Shown in pieces: positions 35,583 to 44,543 of a stretch of DNA of 64,000 nt (position 1 is its first letter; every line of letters starts with the position of its first letter). The stretch spans positions 2,046,001 through 2,110,000 of the forward strand of contig NZ_CP016452.1 in NCBI RefSeq assembly GCF_001713395.1, in the 5' to 3' direction. The stretch is from Sinorhizobium sp. RAC02. Lineage in GTDB: Bacteria > Pseudomonadota > Alphaproteobacteria > Rhizobiales > Rhizobiaceae. The position numbers and the translations under genes are program-made. The notes beneath the pieces are model-generated. The model ran no database searches. It was not told the origin of the DNA and saw only the letters and a list, made by a program, of their open reading frames with translations.

Positions 35583-36470
35583 TCATAGCGACGACGGGTT
35601 TTTTGCACCGAACAGGCCTTGCGGCCTAAACAGCAGGACCAGAACCATCAGCAGGAACAGCATGGACGGCGTCCAGTAGATACCGACCGTAAAAATGAGG
35701 ATCGCTTCGAGGAAGCCGATGACATAGGCCGCCCCGATCGAGCCGCCGACGGAGCCCAGCCCGCCGAAGATCACGACAATCAAGGCCTTCATAAGCGGGT
35801 CGGCGCCCATGGTCGGTGTCATCAGCCGCACCCCGGCAAGCAGCATGCCAGCGAGGCCGGCAAGCGCTGCCGCAAGCCCGAAGGAGACGAGAAACATCCT
35901 CGTGACCGGAATGCCGATCAGTTGCGCAGACTTCTGGTTCTGCCCCACCGCCCGGATCGCCCGGCCGATCTGGGTATGGTTGAGCACAAAGAACAGCGCC
36001 ATGAGGATGACCGGCGCGACAAGCACGATGATCAACTCCTGCCGGGAGATGTTCACCAATCCATAGGAGATGTTTCCGCCAATTAGCGGCTCCAACTGCT
36101 TCAGCCGCGGCCCCCAGACGGTCAGCACGCCGTTTTCCAGGAAAGTCAGGCCCGCAAGCGTGGTCATGATGGTGACGAGCACCATGTCGTCGCGGCCATA
36201 GAAGGGACGGATCAGCAGATATTCGAACGCCGCGCCGATGGCGGCCATGACGACGAGCGCGATGAGAATCGAGTATCCTACCCATAGGCCGGGGCCCAGG
36301 CGCTGGGCGATTTCATAGGCCACATAGGCCCCGACAGTCATCGAGACGCCATGGGCGAAATTGAAGATGCCGAGTGTCGTCCACACCATCGACAACCCAC
36401 TCGCCATCAGGGCGTAGAGGGAGCCGAGCACGAGGCCGCTGACGAGGATCGAGACAATGATATCAGCCAT
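35583..36470 (-). CDS. Branched-chain-type ABC transporter permease (LivH-like), first system
   Basis: A 295-residue permease. LivH blocks are GLSMVWTTLGIFNFAHGVSMTVGAYVAY, RAVGQNQKSAQLIGI and VIFGGLGSVGGSIGAAYVIGF. It lies 1 bp after the LivF-like ATPase gene and 7 bp before the LivM-like gene, so the cluster is tightly packed. Confidence 0.92.
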   Translation of the reverse strand: MADIIVSILVSGLVLGSLYALMASGLSMVWTTLGIFNFAHGVSMTVGAYVAYEIAQRLGPGLWVGYSILIALVVMAAIGAAFEYLLIRPFYGRDDMVLVTIMTTLAGLTFLENGVLTVWGPRLKQLEPLIGGNISYGLVNISRQELIIVLVAPVILMALFFVLNHTQIGRAIRAVGQNQKSAQLIGIPVTRMFLVSFGLAAALAGLAGMLLAGVRLMTPTMGADPLMKALIVVIFGGLGSVGGSIGAAYVIGFLEAILIFTVGIYWTPSMLFLLMVLVLLFRPQGLFGAKNPSSL

Positions 36471-36471
36471 G

Positions 36472-37197
36472 TCAGTGCCCCGTCATCCCAAAATACTCCT
36501 TCATGACATCGGCATGGCCGAAGCTGTCGCTACCGACCTCGATTGTGCGGGCGACCACGCCGTGATTGACGAGGTAGAGCCGCGAGGCGAGCCGCAGCAG
36601 GAAATCGATATCCTGCTCGACCACGAGAAGCGGCATGCCGCCCTCGGCGATGCGCGCGATCGCCGCTGCAAGTTCGTCCTTCAATCGCGGCGAAAGGCCG
36701 AGTGTTGGCTCGTCCAGAATGAGGAGGCGCGGACAGGCCATCAGCCCGACGGCGAGGTTCAGCATCTGCCGCTCGCCGCCCGAAAGCGTGCCACATTTCT
36801 GCCGGCGCCGTTCCGCCAGCCGCGGAAAAAGCGCCTCCACCATTTCGATGTTCTGCCGCATGCGGGCTCTTGCCCGACGGGAATAGGCACCGAGTGCGAG
36901 AACCTCGCCGACCATCATGTCGGAAAACAGCCGATTGCCCTGGGACACATGGATCAGGCCGATCTCGACGATGTCGCGCGGCGAGCGACCGGTTATGTCG
37001 CGCCCGTCGAAAGTGATCTTGCCGGATGCCGGTTTAATCAATCCGCTGATCGTTTCGAAAAGAGTCGTTTTGCCATGCCCGTTGGGGCCAAAGAGACCGA
37101 TATTCTCGTCCTTAGCCATTTTGAACGATAGGCCGTTCAGAACCTGATGGTCACCATATCCCGCCGTCAGGTCTTCGACTTCAAGAAGCGTGTGCAT
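36472..37197 (-). CDS. Branched-chain-type ABC transporter ATP-binding protein (LivF-like), first system
   Basis: A 241-residue ATPase: Walker A GPNGHGKTT, signature TLSGGERQMLNLAVGL and Walker B LLILDEPTLGLSP. The LivF-type switch LLVVEQDIDFLL is present. It overlaps the end of the LivG-like gene by 17 bp, an unusually long overlap for this strand, so coupled translation is likely. Confidence 0.92.
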   Translation of the reverse strand: MHTLLEVEDLTAGYGDHQVLNGLSFKMAKDENIGLFGPNGHGKTTLFETISGLIKPASGKITFDGRDITGRSPRDIVEIGLIHVSQGNRLFSDMMVGEVLALGAYSRRARARMRQNIEMVEALFPRLAERRRQKCGTLSGGERQMLNLAVGLMACPRLLILDEPTLGLSPRLKDELAAAIARIAEGGMPLLVVEQDIDFLLRLASRLYLVNHGVVARTIEVGSDSFGHADVMKEYFGMTGH

Positions 37198-37930
37198 GGC
37201 TCGCTTGCCCTCCGAGATAGGCGCTGATGACGCGCTCGTCGCGAACGACCACCTGAGGATCGCCCTGGCTCAGGATGCGCCCTTCATTAAGCACGATCAG
37301 CCGTTGTGCCACGGCCATGAGCAATGGCAGCACATGTTCGATGACAACGATCGTCAAGCCGCCGGCGTTGAGCTCGATCAACAGGTCGCGCAGGGCGTCG
37401 ATCTCCGGCTTGGTGAGGCCGGAGGCCGGTTCGTCGAGCATCAGCAAGTGCGGTGAGGAGACAAGCGCGCTCGCGATCATCAGAAGCTTTCTGTCGAAGA
37501 CCGAAAGGTCACCGGCCGTAAGGTGGAAGCGTTCGAGCGCGAAGCCGACTTTATCGAGCGCCGCCGCCGCAAGATCGCGCTTCTGCGAGACCGATATCGG
37601 GCCGCAACACCATGTGCCCATCATGACATTGTCAAATGCGGAGAGGGTCTTGAAATCGCTATCCTTCTGGAACGTGCGCACAAGGCCGAGGCGAGCGATC
37701 TCGAAGGGCTTCAGCCGCCCGACCGATTGACCGCGAAAGCGGATTTCGCCTGCGTCGCGGCCGAAGGGGATTCCAGTCAATATGTTGAAGAGCGTGCTCT
37801 TGCCGCTGCCGTTCGGGCCGGCAATACCGAGCACTTCGCCTTCACGGACGTCGAACGTGACGTCGTTCACCGCCACGAAGGCGCCAAAGCGCTTGGTGAC
37901 GTTGCCGACATCGAGAAGAATTGCCGCCAT
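37181..37930 (-). CDS. Branched-chain-type ABC transporter ATP-binding protein (LivG-like), first system
   Basis: From the ATG at 37930 (AGGAG 6 nt upstream) a 249-residue ATPase: Walker A GPNGSGKST, Walker B LLMLDEPASGLTKPE and the LivG-type VRTFQKDSDFKTLSAFDNVMMG. The signature motif reads LSVFDRKLLMIASALV in place of LSGGQ-like residues, a clear deviation from the canonical ABC signature. The frame is open 28 codons further upstream but without an SD sequence. Confidence 0.88.
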   Translation of the reverse strand: MAAILLDVGNVTKRFGAFVAVNDVTFDVREGEVLGIAGPNGSGKSTLFNILTGIPFGRDAGEIRFRGQSVGRLKPFEIARLGLVRTFQKDSDFKTLSAFDNVMMGTWCCGPISVSQKRDLAAAALDKVGFALERFHLTAGDLSVFDRKLLMIASALVSSPHLLMLDEPASGLTKPEIDALRDLLIELNAGGLTIVVIEHVLPLLMAVAQRLIVLNEGRILSQGDPQVVVRDERVISAYLGGQASHAHAS

Positions 37931-37967
37931 CTGGTTCTCCTGGCTGGCTTTCGGACGATCGGGTAGT

Positions 37968-37993
37968 CCGGCGGCCGTGTTTACGGCCGCCGG
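37968..37993 (-). other. Stem-loop after the binding-protein gene, first system
   Basis: CCGGCGGCCGT (37968-37978) pairs perfectly with ACGGCCGCCGG (37983-37993), an 11-bp stem with a 4-nt loop. It lies 5 bp past the binding-protein stop and before livG. No U-run follows. Its likely role is to stabilise the binding-protein transcript and to set subunit ratios. Confidence 0.7.
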
Positions 37994-37998
37994 CAACC

Positions 37999-39237
37999 TT
38001 ACTTCTTCAGCCATGGTGGCGTCTGGAGCTCGCCGTCCGCCCAGCGTGTGGGGGACAGGAGCGCGCGCTTACCGTCCCAGACCTGGAAAATCTGCAGCGG
38101 CATGAAATCGTCTCCGGCGACGGCCAGGTGCGTCTTGGGGTCGAACGAAACGATGCCGAGGGCAGTGACGCGATCCTTGACGTCGCCGATCGCCTTGCTG
38201 ACCGCGAGCCGATCCGCCGGGTCGACGCCCGCTGCAAGAATGTCGCGATAGATGTAGACCATTTCGTAGAGCGCCTGGGCATAGGTGCTTGCATCAATGT
38301 CATAGCGCGCTTTGTATGCCTTGTTTATCGCCGCCGCGCGCTCGTTTGGAAGCACGCCGATCATCGTGGAGGTGATGATGCCGGTCGCCTTCTCCTTGGT
38401 CAGCTCGAGATATTCGGGGACCGTCGGGGCATATTGGATGAAGACCAGCGATTGCGTCGGGTTCTCCAGGAACTGGCTGGTGAAAGTCGCCGCGTTGCCG
38501 GGCAGGTAATCCGTATTGACGATCACGGCCGGCGGATCCTGCCTGGTTTTGCTGAGGAACGCCCGCCAGTCATTGATTTCGCCGAACGGCACGACTTCCG
38601 TTGCCGTGATTTCCCAACCGCGCGCCTTGGCATCTTCCATCATGCCTTCATAGATCGATTTGGAGTAAGGGTTGTCGGAGGTGATGAAGGCGATCTTCTT
38701 GTTGGAAAGCGTCAGCTTCTTCTCGCTCTGCCAGCGCTCGATGACGGGCATGATGCCGGTTTCATAAAGATCGTAGGACGGAGCGAAGGACCAGATCGTC
38801 GGGAAATCGTCCGGCGCGTCTGCAATGATATCGGCGGTCTGTGTCGAGTTTCCGGCGAGGAAATAGGGCATGCCGGCCTCGGCCATCGCTTCAATCTCGA
38901 AGTTGGAAGCACTGGCATAGCCGGTCATGACCATGTTGACGCCTTCGTCGCTCAGCAGGCGCTCGACGGCACTGGTGACAGCGGAAGGGCCGAGGTCACG
39001 CGTATCGGCGACAGCGATTTCGAGCTTGTAGCCGTTGACACCACCAGCCGCGTTAATCTCCTCGACCGCAAGCGTAGCGCCTTGCTGGGTGTCCTGCCCG
39101 TCTGCCGCAGCACCGCCGGAAATTGGTGCCAATATGCCGATCCTGGCGATCTTCTCCTGCGCCAGCGCAGGCAAGGCAGCAAGCGCGCCGGATGACAGCG
39201 CTACTGTCAGCATGAATGTTCTTGTGATGTGTCGCAT
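37999..39237 (-). CDS. Branched-chain-type periplasmic binding protein, first system
   Basis: A 412-residue Peripla_BP_6 protein with signal peptide MRHITRTFMLTVALSSGALA, cleaved after ALAQ or ALA. The core shows IGILAPISGGAAADGQDTQQGATLAVEEINAAGGVNGYKLEI and MTGYASASNFEIEAMAEAGMPYFLAGN. It supplies the LivGFHM-like subunits downstream. It differs clearly from the binding protein at 44544, so the two systems are not recent duplicates. Confidence 0.9.
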   Translation of the reverse strand: MRHITRTFMLTVALSSGALAALPALAQEKIARIGILAPISGGAAADGQDTQQGATLAVEEINAAGGVNGYKLEIAVADTRDLGPSAVTSAVERLLSDEGVNMVMTGYASASNFEIEAMAEAGMPYFLAGNSTQTADIIADAPDDFPTIWSFAPSYDLYETGIMPVIERWQSEKKLTLSNKKIAFITSDNPYSKSIYEGMMEDAKARGWEITATEVVPFGEINDWRAFLSKTRQDPPAVIVNTDYLPGNAATFTSQFLENPTQSLVFIQYAPTVPEYLELTKEKATGIITSTMIGVLPNERAAAINKAYKARYDIDASTYAQALYEMVYIYRDILAAGVDPADRLAVSKAIGDVKDRVTALGIVSFDPKTHLAVAGDDFMPLQIFQVWDGKRALLSPTRWADGELQTPPWLKK

Positions 39238-39261
39238 GCGTTCGGTTCCCTTGTTTTATGG

Positions 39262-40575
39262 CTATTTCGTTCCGCAAAAATCGATCGTCGCTGCGGCAAT
39301 GACTTTCGCGGCTTCCACGAGGGATTCGATCGTGACGAATTCGTCAAAGCCATGCAGGCCGTCGCCGGCTGGCCCGTAGATGACGCCCGCGGCACCCGCG
39401 CCGGCATAGTGCGCGGCATCACACACGGCCTCGAAGCCACGAATCCGGAAGGGCTTGCCCAACGCCGTCTTGTGCCTTGCCAGCGAGGCGACGATCGGGT
39501 GGTCGACCGGCGTGTCCATCGGCGGGAAATAGAGATCGGCGAGATACCAGTCGATCGCGATCGGATTATCGCGCAGCCAGCGGTCCTGCTGGCAGAAGTG
39601 ATGGATGAAGGCCTCGAATTCCGCCCGCACCTGCTCCGGAGATTCGTTCGGCAGGAACTTGAAATCGAGGTCGAGGACTGCGACATCGGGAATGATTGCG
39701 GGGTTGCCCATCACCATAGGCAGTCCGTCCGGGCCAAGACCAGCGCCGGCGCGCAACACGCCCGGATTGATCGTGTTCAGCCCCGGCGGCACAAGCGGAT
39801 GATGGGTCGTGCGGCAGCGCATGCTTTCATAGTCGCGCAAGGCATTCAGGAAGCGAGCGGCGAGTTCGACGGCGTTGACCCCCGGCTGGATCCGGCCTGG
39901 TGAATTCGGCTGAGGCCAGACCTCATTGAAGCGCCAGCCGGCGTGGCCCTGCCGACCCTTGATGGTCAGGCGCACCCAGTGTAGGCCCCCCTCGCATGGC
40001 AGGATGTCGCCCCAGGTCGGCTCGGCAACCAGCACCGATTTGGCAAGCTTGCCTTTGGCTACCGCATCCATCGCGCCGAAACCACCGGCCTCTTCGTCAA
40101 CAACAGCATGGATCGATAGCCGGCCATCAAGCGTCAGGCCCGCCTTGCGGATCGCCGCATAGGCTGCAACGCAAGCGGCAACGCCGCCCTTCATGTCGAG
40201 TGCACCGCGTCCGTAGAGCTTGCCCTCCTTGATTTCGCCGCCGAAGGGATCGACCGTCCATTTGCTTTCATCGCTGATTGGCACCGTATCGACGTGGCCG
40301 CAGAGGATAAGGCTCTTCTCCTCGTTCCCGGCAACCGTACCGACGAGATTGGGACGGTTTGGAAACACATCCCACTGCTCGCAGGAGAAGCCCAGATCTT
40401 CGAGTTCCGCCTGCAGACGCTTCTGGACGTCGGGCTCGCGGTTCTGCGCGGCATCCTGGAAGAATTTTGGATTGACGGACGGGATTCGTACCAGATCCTG
40501 TGTCAAACCGACGACATGGCTGCTATCCGCGTCGATGATGTCCCAAACCGCCTTGATGGCATCCTGCTTGTGCAT
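39262..40575 (-). CDS. M20-family deacylase (acetylornithine deacetylase/DapE type)
   Basis: A 437-residue metallopeptidase. Metal and catalytic blocks: LILCGHVDTVPISDESKW (His, Asp), GRGALDMKGGVAACVAAYAAI, VVDEEAGGFGAMDAV (catalytic Glu) and, at the C-terminus, GPAGDGLHGFDEFVTIESL (His). The dimerisation insert has GRQGHAGW. The family removes acyl groups from amino acids or succinyl-diaminopimelate. It lies between the glutamine-synthetase-like and binding-protein genes, so it probably releases an amino acid from an N-acyl or gamma-glutamyl compound. Confidence 0.88.
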   Translation of the reverse strand: MHKQDAIKAVWDIIDADSSHVVGLTQDLVRIPSVNPKFFQDAAQNREPDVQKRLQAELEDLGFSCEQWDVFPNRPNLVGTVAGNEEKSLILCGHVDTVPISDESKWTVDPFGGEIKEGKLYGRGALDMKGGVAACVAAYAAIRKAGLTLDGRLSIHAVVDEEAGGFGAMDAVAKGKLAKSVLVAEPTWGDILPCEGGLHWVRLTIKGRQGHAGWRFNEVWPQPNSPGRIQPGVNAVELAARFLNALRDYESMRCRTTHHPLVPPGLNTINPGVLRAGAGLGPDGLPMVMGNPAIIPDVAVLDLDFKFLPNESPEQVRAEFEAFIHHFCQQDRWLRDNPIAIDWYLADLYFPPMDTPVDHPIVASLARHKTALGKPFRIRGFEAVCDAAHYAGAGAAGVIYGPAGDGLHGFDEFVTIESLVEAAKVIAAATIDFCGTK

Positions 40576-40601
40576 GAAATATCCTCCTTTTCCCGCTTAC
40601 C

Positions 40602-41915
40602 TCAGTAGGCACTCTCGTAGGCTTCGCAGATTTCCTTCTGTGTCTTGCCGGCGAGATAGGCGATTTCGCCTTCCTTGTGTTTGACGTAGACATCCGCAAA
40701 GCCTTCCGGAAACCAGCCGCAAACCGTCGCATTCTCCTTGAAGCGCTGGAGGGCGGCTTCGAGCGTTTGCGGCAGACGGACGTAACCGCGTGCAGCAAGC
40801 GTCTCCACGTTCAGAAGCGAGAGGTCCTCCTGCGTCGCCTCCGGTACCTCCAGCTCTTCCTCGATACCCTGCACCCCGGCGTGGATGATCGCGGCGAGCG
40901 TCAAGTGCGGGTTGGCGGTGCCGTCGGCGGCGCGGAATTCGAAATTGAACTGGGCAGCCCGGGCGATGTCGCTGATATCGGAGACCGGGCAGATGCGCAC
41001 CGAGGCCTCGCGATCACGGAAGCCGAGATTGTTGAAGGCGGCACTCCAGCGATGCGGGGTGAGACGCAGGTAGGAGACGACGCTCGGTGCGGTGATGGCG
41101 ATAATCGAATCGAGATATTTCAGAATGCCCGCCACGAATTTTCCGGCGACATCGGAAAGCTCGTGCTTACCATCCGGATCGTACGTGACCGGATTGCCAG
41201 TCGAATCCAGCATGCTGATATGCACATGCACACCGTTGCCGACCCCGGCTGGATCGCGGATCGGGGTGAAGGTCGGATCGTAGCCAAGCTCTCGGGCGAC
41301 GAGGCCGACGAGTTCGCGGGTGATCAGCGAATGGTCCGCGACCGTGACGCCCTTCTGCGGCCCCATCGTGACCTCGAACTGGCCGGCGCCGAATTCCTTG
41401 AGGATCGTATCGGGCGTGACCCCCGCCTGACGCATGGCCGCGATGATCGCCTCGCAGAAATGCCGCTCCTCCTGGAAGCCGCCGAGCGTGAAGGCCTTGC
41501 CGATGTCGGAGACGAGATGCTTGATCTGGAATTCATGCTCGAACGCGCCGTAGAGCGTGACGCCCGCCACCCGTTGCAGGCGCTCCAGCGCCGCTTCCAG
41601 GATGGAACGTGTGCAGAATTCCCATGGCCGGCCATCGGTGTAACGGATGTTGCCGAGCACGAAGTTTTCGTTCGGCGCACCCTCTTCGCTCTCGATGCTG
41701 ACGCTGGTCGCAGGATCCGGAATCAGCACGAGATCGCCAAGCGAGCCGAATGGGCTTTCGGCAATGTTGTCGAAGCAGGTGATCTGCACGTTGGTCGGCG
41801 TCCAGCCGACGCCCCGTTTCAAGCGCTTCTCCATCTGTACCAGCGGAAAAGCCTTGCCGCGCACCTTGCCCGAAAGGTCGCCACAGCAGGCAACCATCAT
41901 TTCCTCACGTTTCAT
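40602..41915 (-). CDS. Glutamine-synthetase-family ligase (gamma-glutamyl-amide synthetase type)
   Basis: A 437-residue protein with the GS beta-grasp start (CCGDLSGKVRGKAFPL) and the catalytic blocks EHEFQIK, GAGQFEVTMGP, GNGVHVHISML, LTPHRWSAAFNNLG and FRAADGTANPHLTLAAIIHAGVQGI. The length and the D-x-x-G-x-x-R-GK start resemble gamma-glutamylpolyamine or gamma-glutamylanilide synthetases rather than housekeeping GlnA. The first conserved basic residues of the GS active site are present. The ATG at 41915 overlaps the rpiR-type stop by 11 bp. Ligation of glutamate to an amine is the likely reaction; the amine is unknown. Confidence 0.82.
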   Translation of the reverse strand: MKREEMMVACCGDLSGKVRGKAFPLVQMEKRLKRGVGWTPTNVQITCFDNIAESPFGSLGDLVLIPDPATSVSIESEEGAPNENFVLGNIRYTDGRPWEFCTRSILEAALERLQRVAGVTLYGAFEHEFQIKHLVSDIGKAFTLGGFQEERHFCEAIIAAMRQAGVTPDTILKEFGAGQFEVTMGPQKGVTVADHSLITRELVGLVARELGYDPTFTPIRDPAGVGNGVHVHISMLDSTGNPVTYDPDGKHELSDVAGKFVAGILKYLDSIIAITAPSVVSYLRLTPHRWSAAFNNLGFRDREASVRICPVSDISDIARAAQFNFEFRAADGTANPHLTLAAIIHAGVQGIEEELEVPEATQEDLSLLNVETLAARGYVRLPQTLEAALQRFKENATVCGWFPEGFADVYVKHKEGEIAYLAGKTQKEICEAYESAY

Positions 41916-42807
41916 CTGCGTCCCCGTTGATCTTGTCCTGGTCATAGCCCGGCATCTCGAAGCGAATGCCGTCCCAATCCTTGATGCGTTTTTGCGTTGC
42001 TTCCCAATCAGCCTCGGAGACGCGCACGATCAGCGCCTCGACAAGCGCCATGGCAGCGGCCACCGTGTCCCAGGCCGTACCGGCATCGATCGGCAGGGCC
42101 ACGATATGATCGGCGCTGCGAGCGGCCGGCGACATCCACTTGTCGGTGACCACGACGATCGTCGCGCCGCGTTTTTCCGCGATCGTTTCGGCGAGACGCG
42201 AAAGGCTGAGCTGGTAGCGCCGAAAATCGAAGAGCAGCACGACGTCCTTCTTGCGCATGCGCAGCACGTGCTCCGGCCAGAATTCCGGATTGTCCGCCAT
42301 GTGGTAGATGCCGCTGCGGATCTGCCTGAGATGGATCGACAGGAACGCGGCGACATTGTCGCTGACACGACCGCCGAGCAGGAAGATATTGCGCGACGGA
42401 TCGGCGAGCAGGCCGGCGAGAATGTCGAACTGCGCCTGCGAAACCGTTGCCGTCATTTCCTGCATGACGGCGGAAACGCGGGCGACATATTCCGACAGGA
42501 ACTCCGAATGCCCGACCGGCTTCTGGCTGGACTTCAGGTCCAGCGGTGAGCGCTGCCCCTCCTTCAGCTCGGCGATCAACTGGCGCTGCAGGTCCTGGAA
42601 GCCACTGCAGCCGATCTTGCTGACGAAACGGGTGATCGAGGGTGCGCTGACCCCGGTCTTCGCCGCCAGCTCCTGGATACTCTCGAGGCCCGTGAAGGGG
42701 TAGTCGGCAAGGATGGCATTGGCGATCTTGCGCTCGCTCGCCGTCAGCTGCGCTGCGGCCTCGCGGATCCTCGTTCGGATCGTCGTCGATGATTTCCCAT
42801 CGCTCAT
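41905..42807 (-). CDS. RpiR/MurR-family transcriptional regulator (HTH + SIS domain)
   Basis: A 300-residue regulator. The N-terminal HTH_6 has LTASERKIANAILADYPFTGLESIQELAAKTGVSAPSITRFVSKIG. The C-terminal SIS domain has IFLLGGRVSDNVAAFLSIHLRQI and DVVLLFDFRRY, with ATIVVVTDKWMSP. SIS domains usually bind phosphosugars, but here the neighbours are amino-acid-derivative genes. It is the first gene of the minus-strand operon and faces the plus-strand operon across a 156-bp gap containing a strong inverted repeat, its probable operator. Confidence 0.88.
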   Translation of the reverse strand: MSDGKSSTTIRTRIREAAAQLTASERKIANAILADYPFTGLESIQELAAKTGVSAPSITRFVSKIGCSGFQDLQRQLIAELKEGQRSPLDLKSSQKPVGHSEFLSEYVARVSAVMQEMTATVSQAQFDILAGLLADPSRNIFLLGGRVSDNVAAFLSIHLRQIRSGIYHMADNPEFWPEHVLRMRKKDVVLLFDFRRYQLSLSRLAETIAEKRGATIVVVTDKWMSPAARSADHIVALPIDAGTAWDTVAAAMALVEALIVRVSEADWEATQKRIKDWDGIRFEMPGYDQDKINGDADET

Positions 42808-42854
42808 TGGTGTTCGTTCCCGTTGTTGGCGTGGATATTGCGCTATGAAAAAAA

Positions 42855-42884
42855 ATAGTCAAATGGAAAAATTATGTTGACTAT
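42855..42884. promoter_or_regulatory. Inverted repeat between the divergent operons, likely RpiR operator
   Basis: ATAGTCAA (42855-42862) and TTGACTAT (42877-42884) form a perfect 8-bp inverted repeat with a 14-nt AT-rich spacer. On each strand one arm contains TTGACT, a good -35 element, so a bound dimer would cover both divergent promoters at once. The surrounding 42845-42900 is markedly AT-rich for this genome. Confidence 0.6.
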
Positions 42885-42963
42885 GATCGAGAAATTTCTT
42901 TGACTGCTCACCATAAGAAGCCAGCGCCCGGCCCTCGCCGAGCCGCATGACGGATACCATTCC

Positions 42964-43770
42964 ATGCTCAGGTTCGCAGGCCGCGAGACGACCAGATTGC
43001 TGCAGACGGGCGACCCCGATCCCGTGGAGTGGCTCAACTCCGCCGGCTCTTCACCGATCTTCCTGACCTGCGAGCATGCCGGCCGTGCCGTGCCGCGCGC
43101 CCTCGGCGATCTCGGCATTCCAGCCGAGGAGATGGAGCGCCATATCGCCTATGACGTCGGCGCCGAGGGTGTGGCGCGTGGCCTTGCCGAACGGCTCGAT
43201 GCGGCGCTCATCCTTCAGCGCTACAGCCGTCTCGTCATCGATTGCAATCGCCCGCTGGAGGCAAAGGACTGCATCGTCACGCAAAGCGACGGCACGGTGG
43301 TTCCGGTCAACGCCGACATCACGGATCTCGATCGCTCCCGCCGCTATGTGGAAATCCACCAGCCGCTGCACGAGGCGATCGCCGTGGCACTCGACCAGCG
43401 CCAGGCGAACGGAAAACCGCTTTTCCTCGTCTCGGTGCACAGCTTCACGCCGGTCATGCGTGCGACGGGCGCCGTGCGGGATTTCGAACTCGGCCTACTC
43501 TACAATCGCGACGCCCGTCTTGCCGAACGGCTGGCGGAGCATTTTCGTGCCGCCAATCCGGACGTCACCGTCAAGCTCAACGCGCCGTATCACGTCGACG
43601 ACGTCTCCGACTACACCATCCCCGTGCATGGCGAGCGGCGCGGCATTCCGCACGTGCTTCTCGAAGTGCGCAACGATCTTATCACCGATGCCCGCGGGCA
43701 GGAGGAATGGGCCGACCGTCTGGCCGGCCCCCTCCGCCTTGCCGCAGACAGAATCGAAGGAAAAGCCTGA
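42964..43770 (+). CDS. N-formylglutamate amidohydrolase-family protein
   Basis: A 268-residue FGase-family protein. Family blocks are PIFLTCEHAGRAVPRALGDLGI (metal-binding Glu/His), RYSRLVIDCNRPLEAKD, LVSVHSFTPVM and VKLNAPYHVDDVSDYTIPVHGERRGIPHVLLEVRNDL. HutG deformylates N-formylglutamate in histidine degradation, but no hut genes are nearby. The partner is probably another N-acyl or formyl amino acid. It is the first gene of the plus-strand operon, and its stop overlaps the next start. Confidence 0.85.
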   Translation: MLRFAGRETTRLLQTGDPDPVEWLNSAGSSPIFLTCEHAGRAVPRALGDLGIPAEEMERHIAYDVGAEGVARGLAERLDAALILQRYSRLVIDCNRPLEAKDCIVTQSDGTVVPVNADITDLDRSRRYVEIHQPLHEAIAVALDQRQANGKPLFLVSVHSFTPVMRATGAVRDFELGLLYNRDARLAERLAEHFRAANPDVTVKLNAPYHVDDVSDYTIPVHGERRGIPHVLLEVRNDLITDARGQEEWADRLAGPLRLAADRIEGKA

Positions 43771-44420
43771 TGGCCGCTAACCATCTCACCACCCGCGAAA
43801 TCCCGCTCGACCCGGCGGCATCAGCCATCCTCTTCATCGACGTGCAGAACTTTTCCGTGCGCCGCGAGGGCGGCGAGTTCAAGGACGTTTCCGAAGCGGA
43901 AATCGACGGTAAATACGGCTACTATTTCAAGCGCATCCACGAGGTGGCGATCCCGAACATGCAGCGCCTACTTGCCGGTTTCCGCAAGGCCGGCATCGAA
44001 GTGCTGCACACGACGATCGAGAGCCTGACCAAGGATGGCCGCGACCGCAGCCTCGACTACAAGATCACCGGCTTCAACGTGCCGAAGGGCTCGTGGGACG
44101 GCAAGGTGATCGACGAGCTGGAGCCGCTGGAAGACGAAATCGTCTTCCCGAAAAGTTCGTCGAGTGTCTTCGTCTCCACCCATATCGACTACACGCTGCG
44201 CAATCTCGGCGTGAAGCAACTTGTGCTTTGTGGACTGCTCACCGACCAGTGCGTGGAATCGGCGATCCGCGACGCCTGCGATCTCAATTACCTGGTGACG
44301 CTCGTGCCGGATGCCTGCGGCACCTATTCCGAGGCGCGCCACAACACATCGCTGAGTGCGATCAAGGGCTATTGCCGCCAGATTTCGACCGACGATCTCC
44401 TGAAGGAAATCGGACAGTAA
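43770..44420 (+). CDS. Cysteine hydrolase (isochorismatase-like superfamily), first copy
   Basis: A 216-residue amidohydrolase with triad Asp24 (LFIDVQNF), Lys128 (IVFPKSSSS) and Cys161 (LLTDQCVESAIRDA). This Asp-Lys-Cys set is that of N-carbamoylsarcosine amidase, nicotinamidase and RutB-type hydrolases. The ATG at 43770 overlaps the preceding stop (TGATG). It shares DGRDRSL and TDQC with the copy at 49134, so the two are paralogues framing the transporter genes. The likely reaction is amide or ureido hydrolysis; the substrate is unknown. Confidence 0.87.
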   Translation: MAANHLTTREIPLDPAASAILFIDVQNFSVRREGGEFKDVSEAEIDGKYGYYFKRIHEVAIPNMQRLLAGFRKAGIEVLHTTIESLTKDGRDRSLDYKITGFNVPKGSWDGKVIDELEPLEDEIVFPKSSSSVFVSTHIDYTLRNLGVKQLVLCGLLTDQCVESAIRDACDLNYLVTLVPDACGTYSEARHNTSLSAIKGYCRQISTDDLLKEIGQ

Positions 44421-44543
44421 AAACCCGGAACGAACCGACGGGACGGAAACGAGGAGCATTCGAAAGCGGGCCGCACAACAAAACAAAAAGGCCGGACCGC
44501 TGATCCATTCATTGCCGAAAAGGCATCACTAAGGGGAACGACC

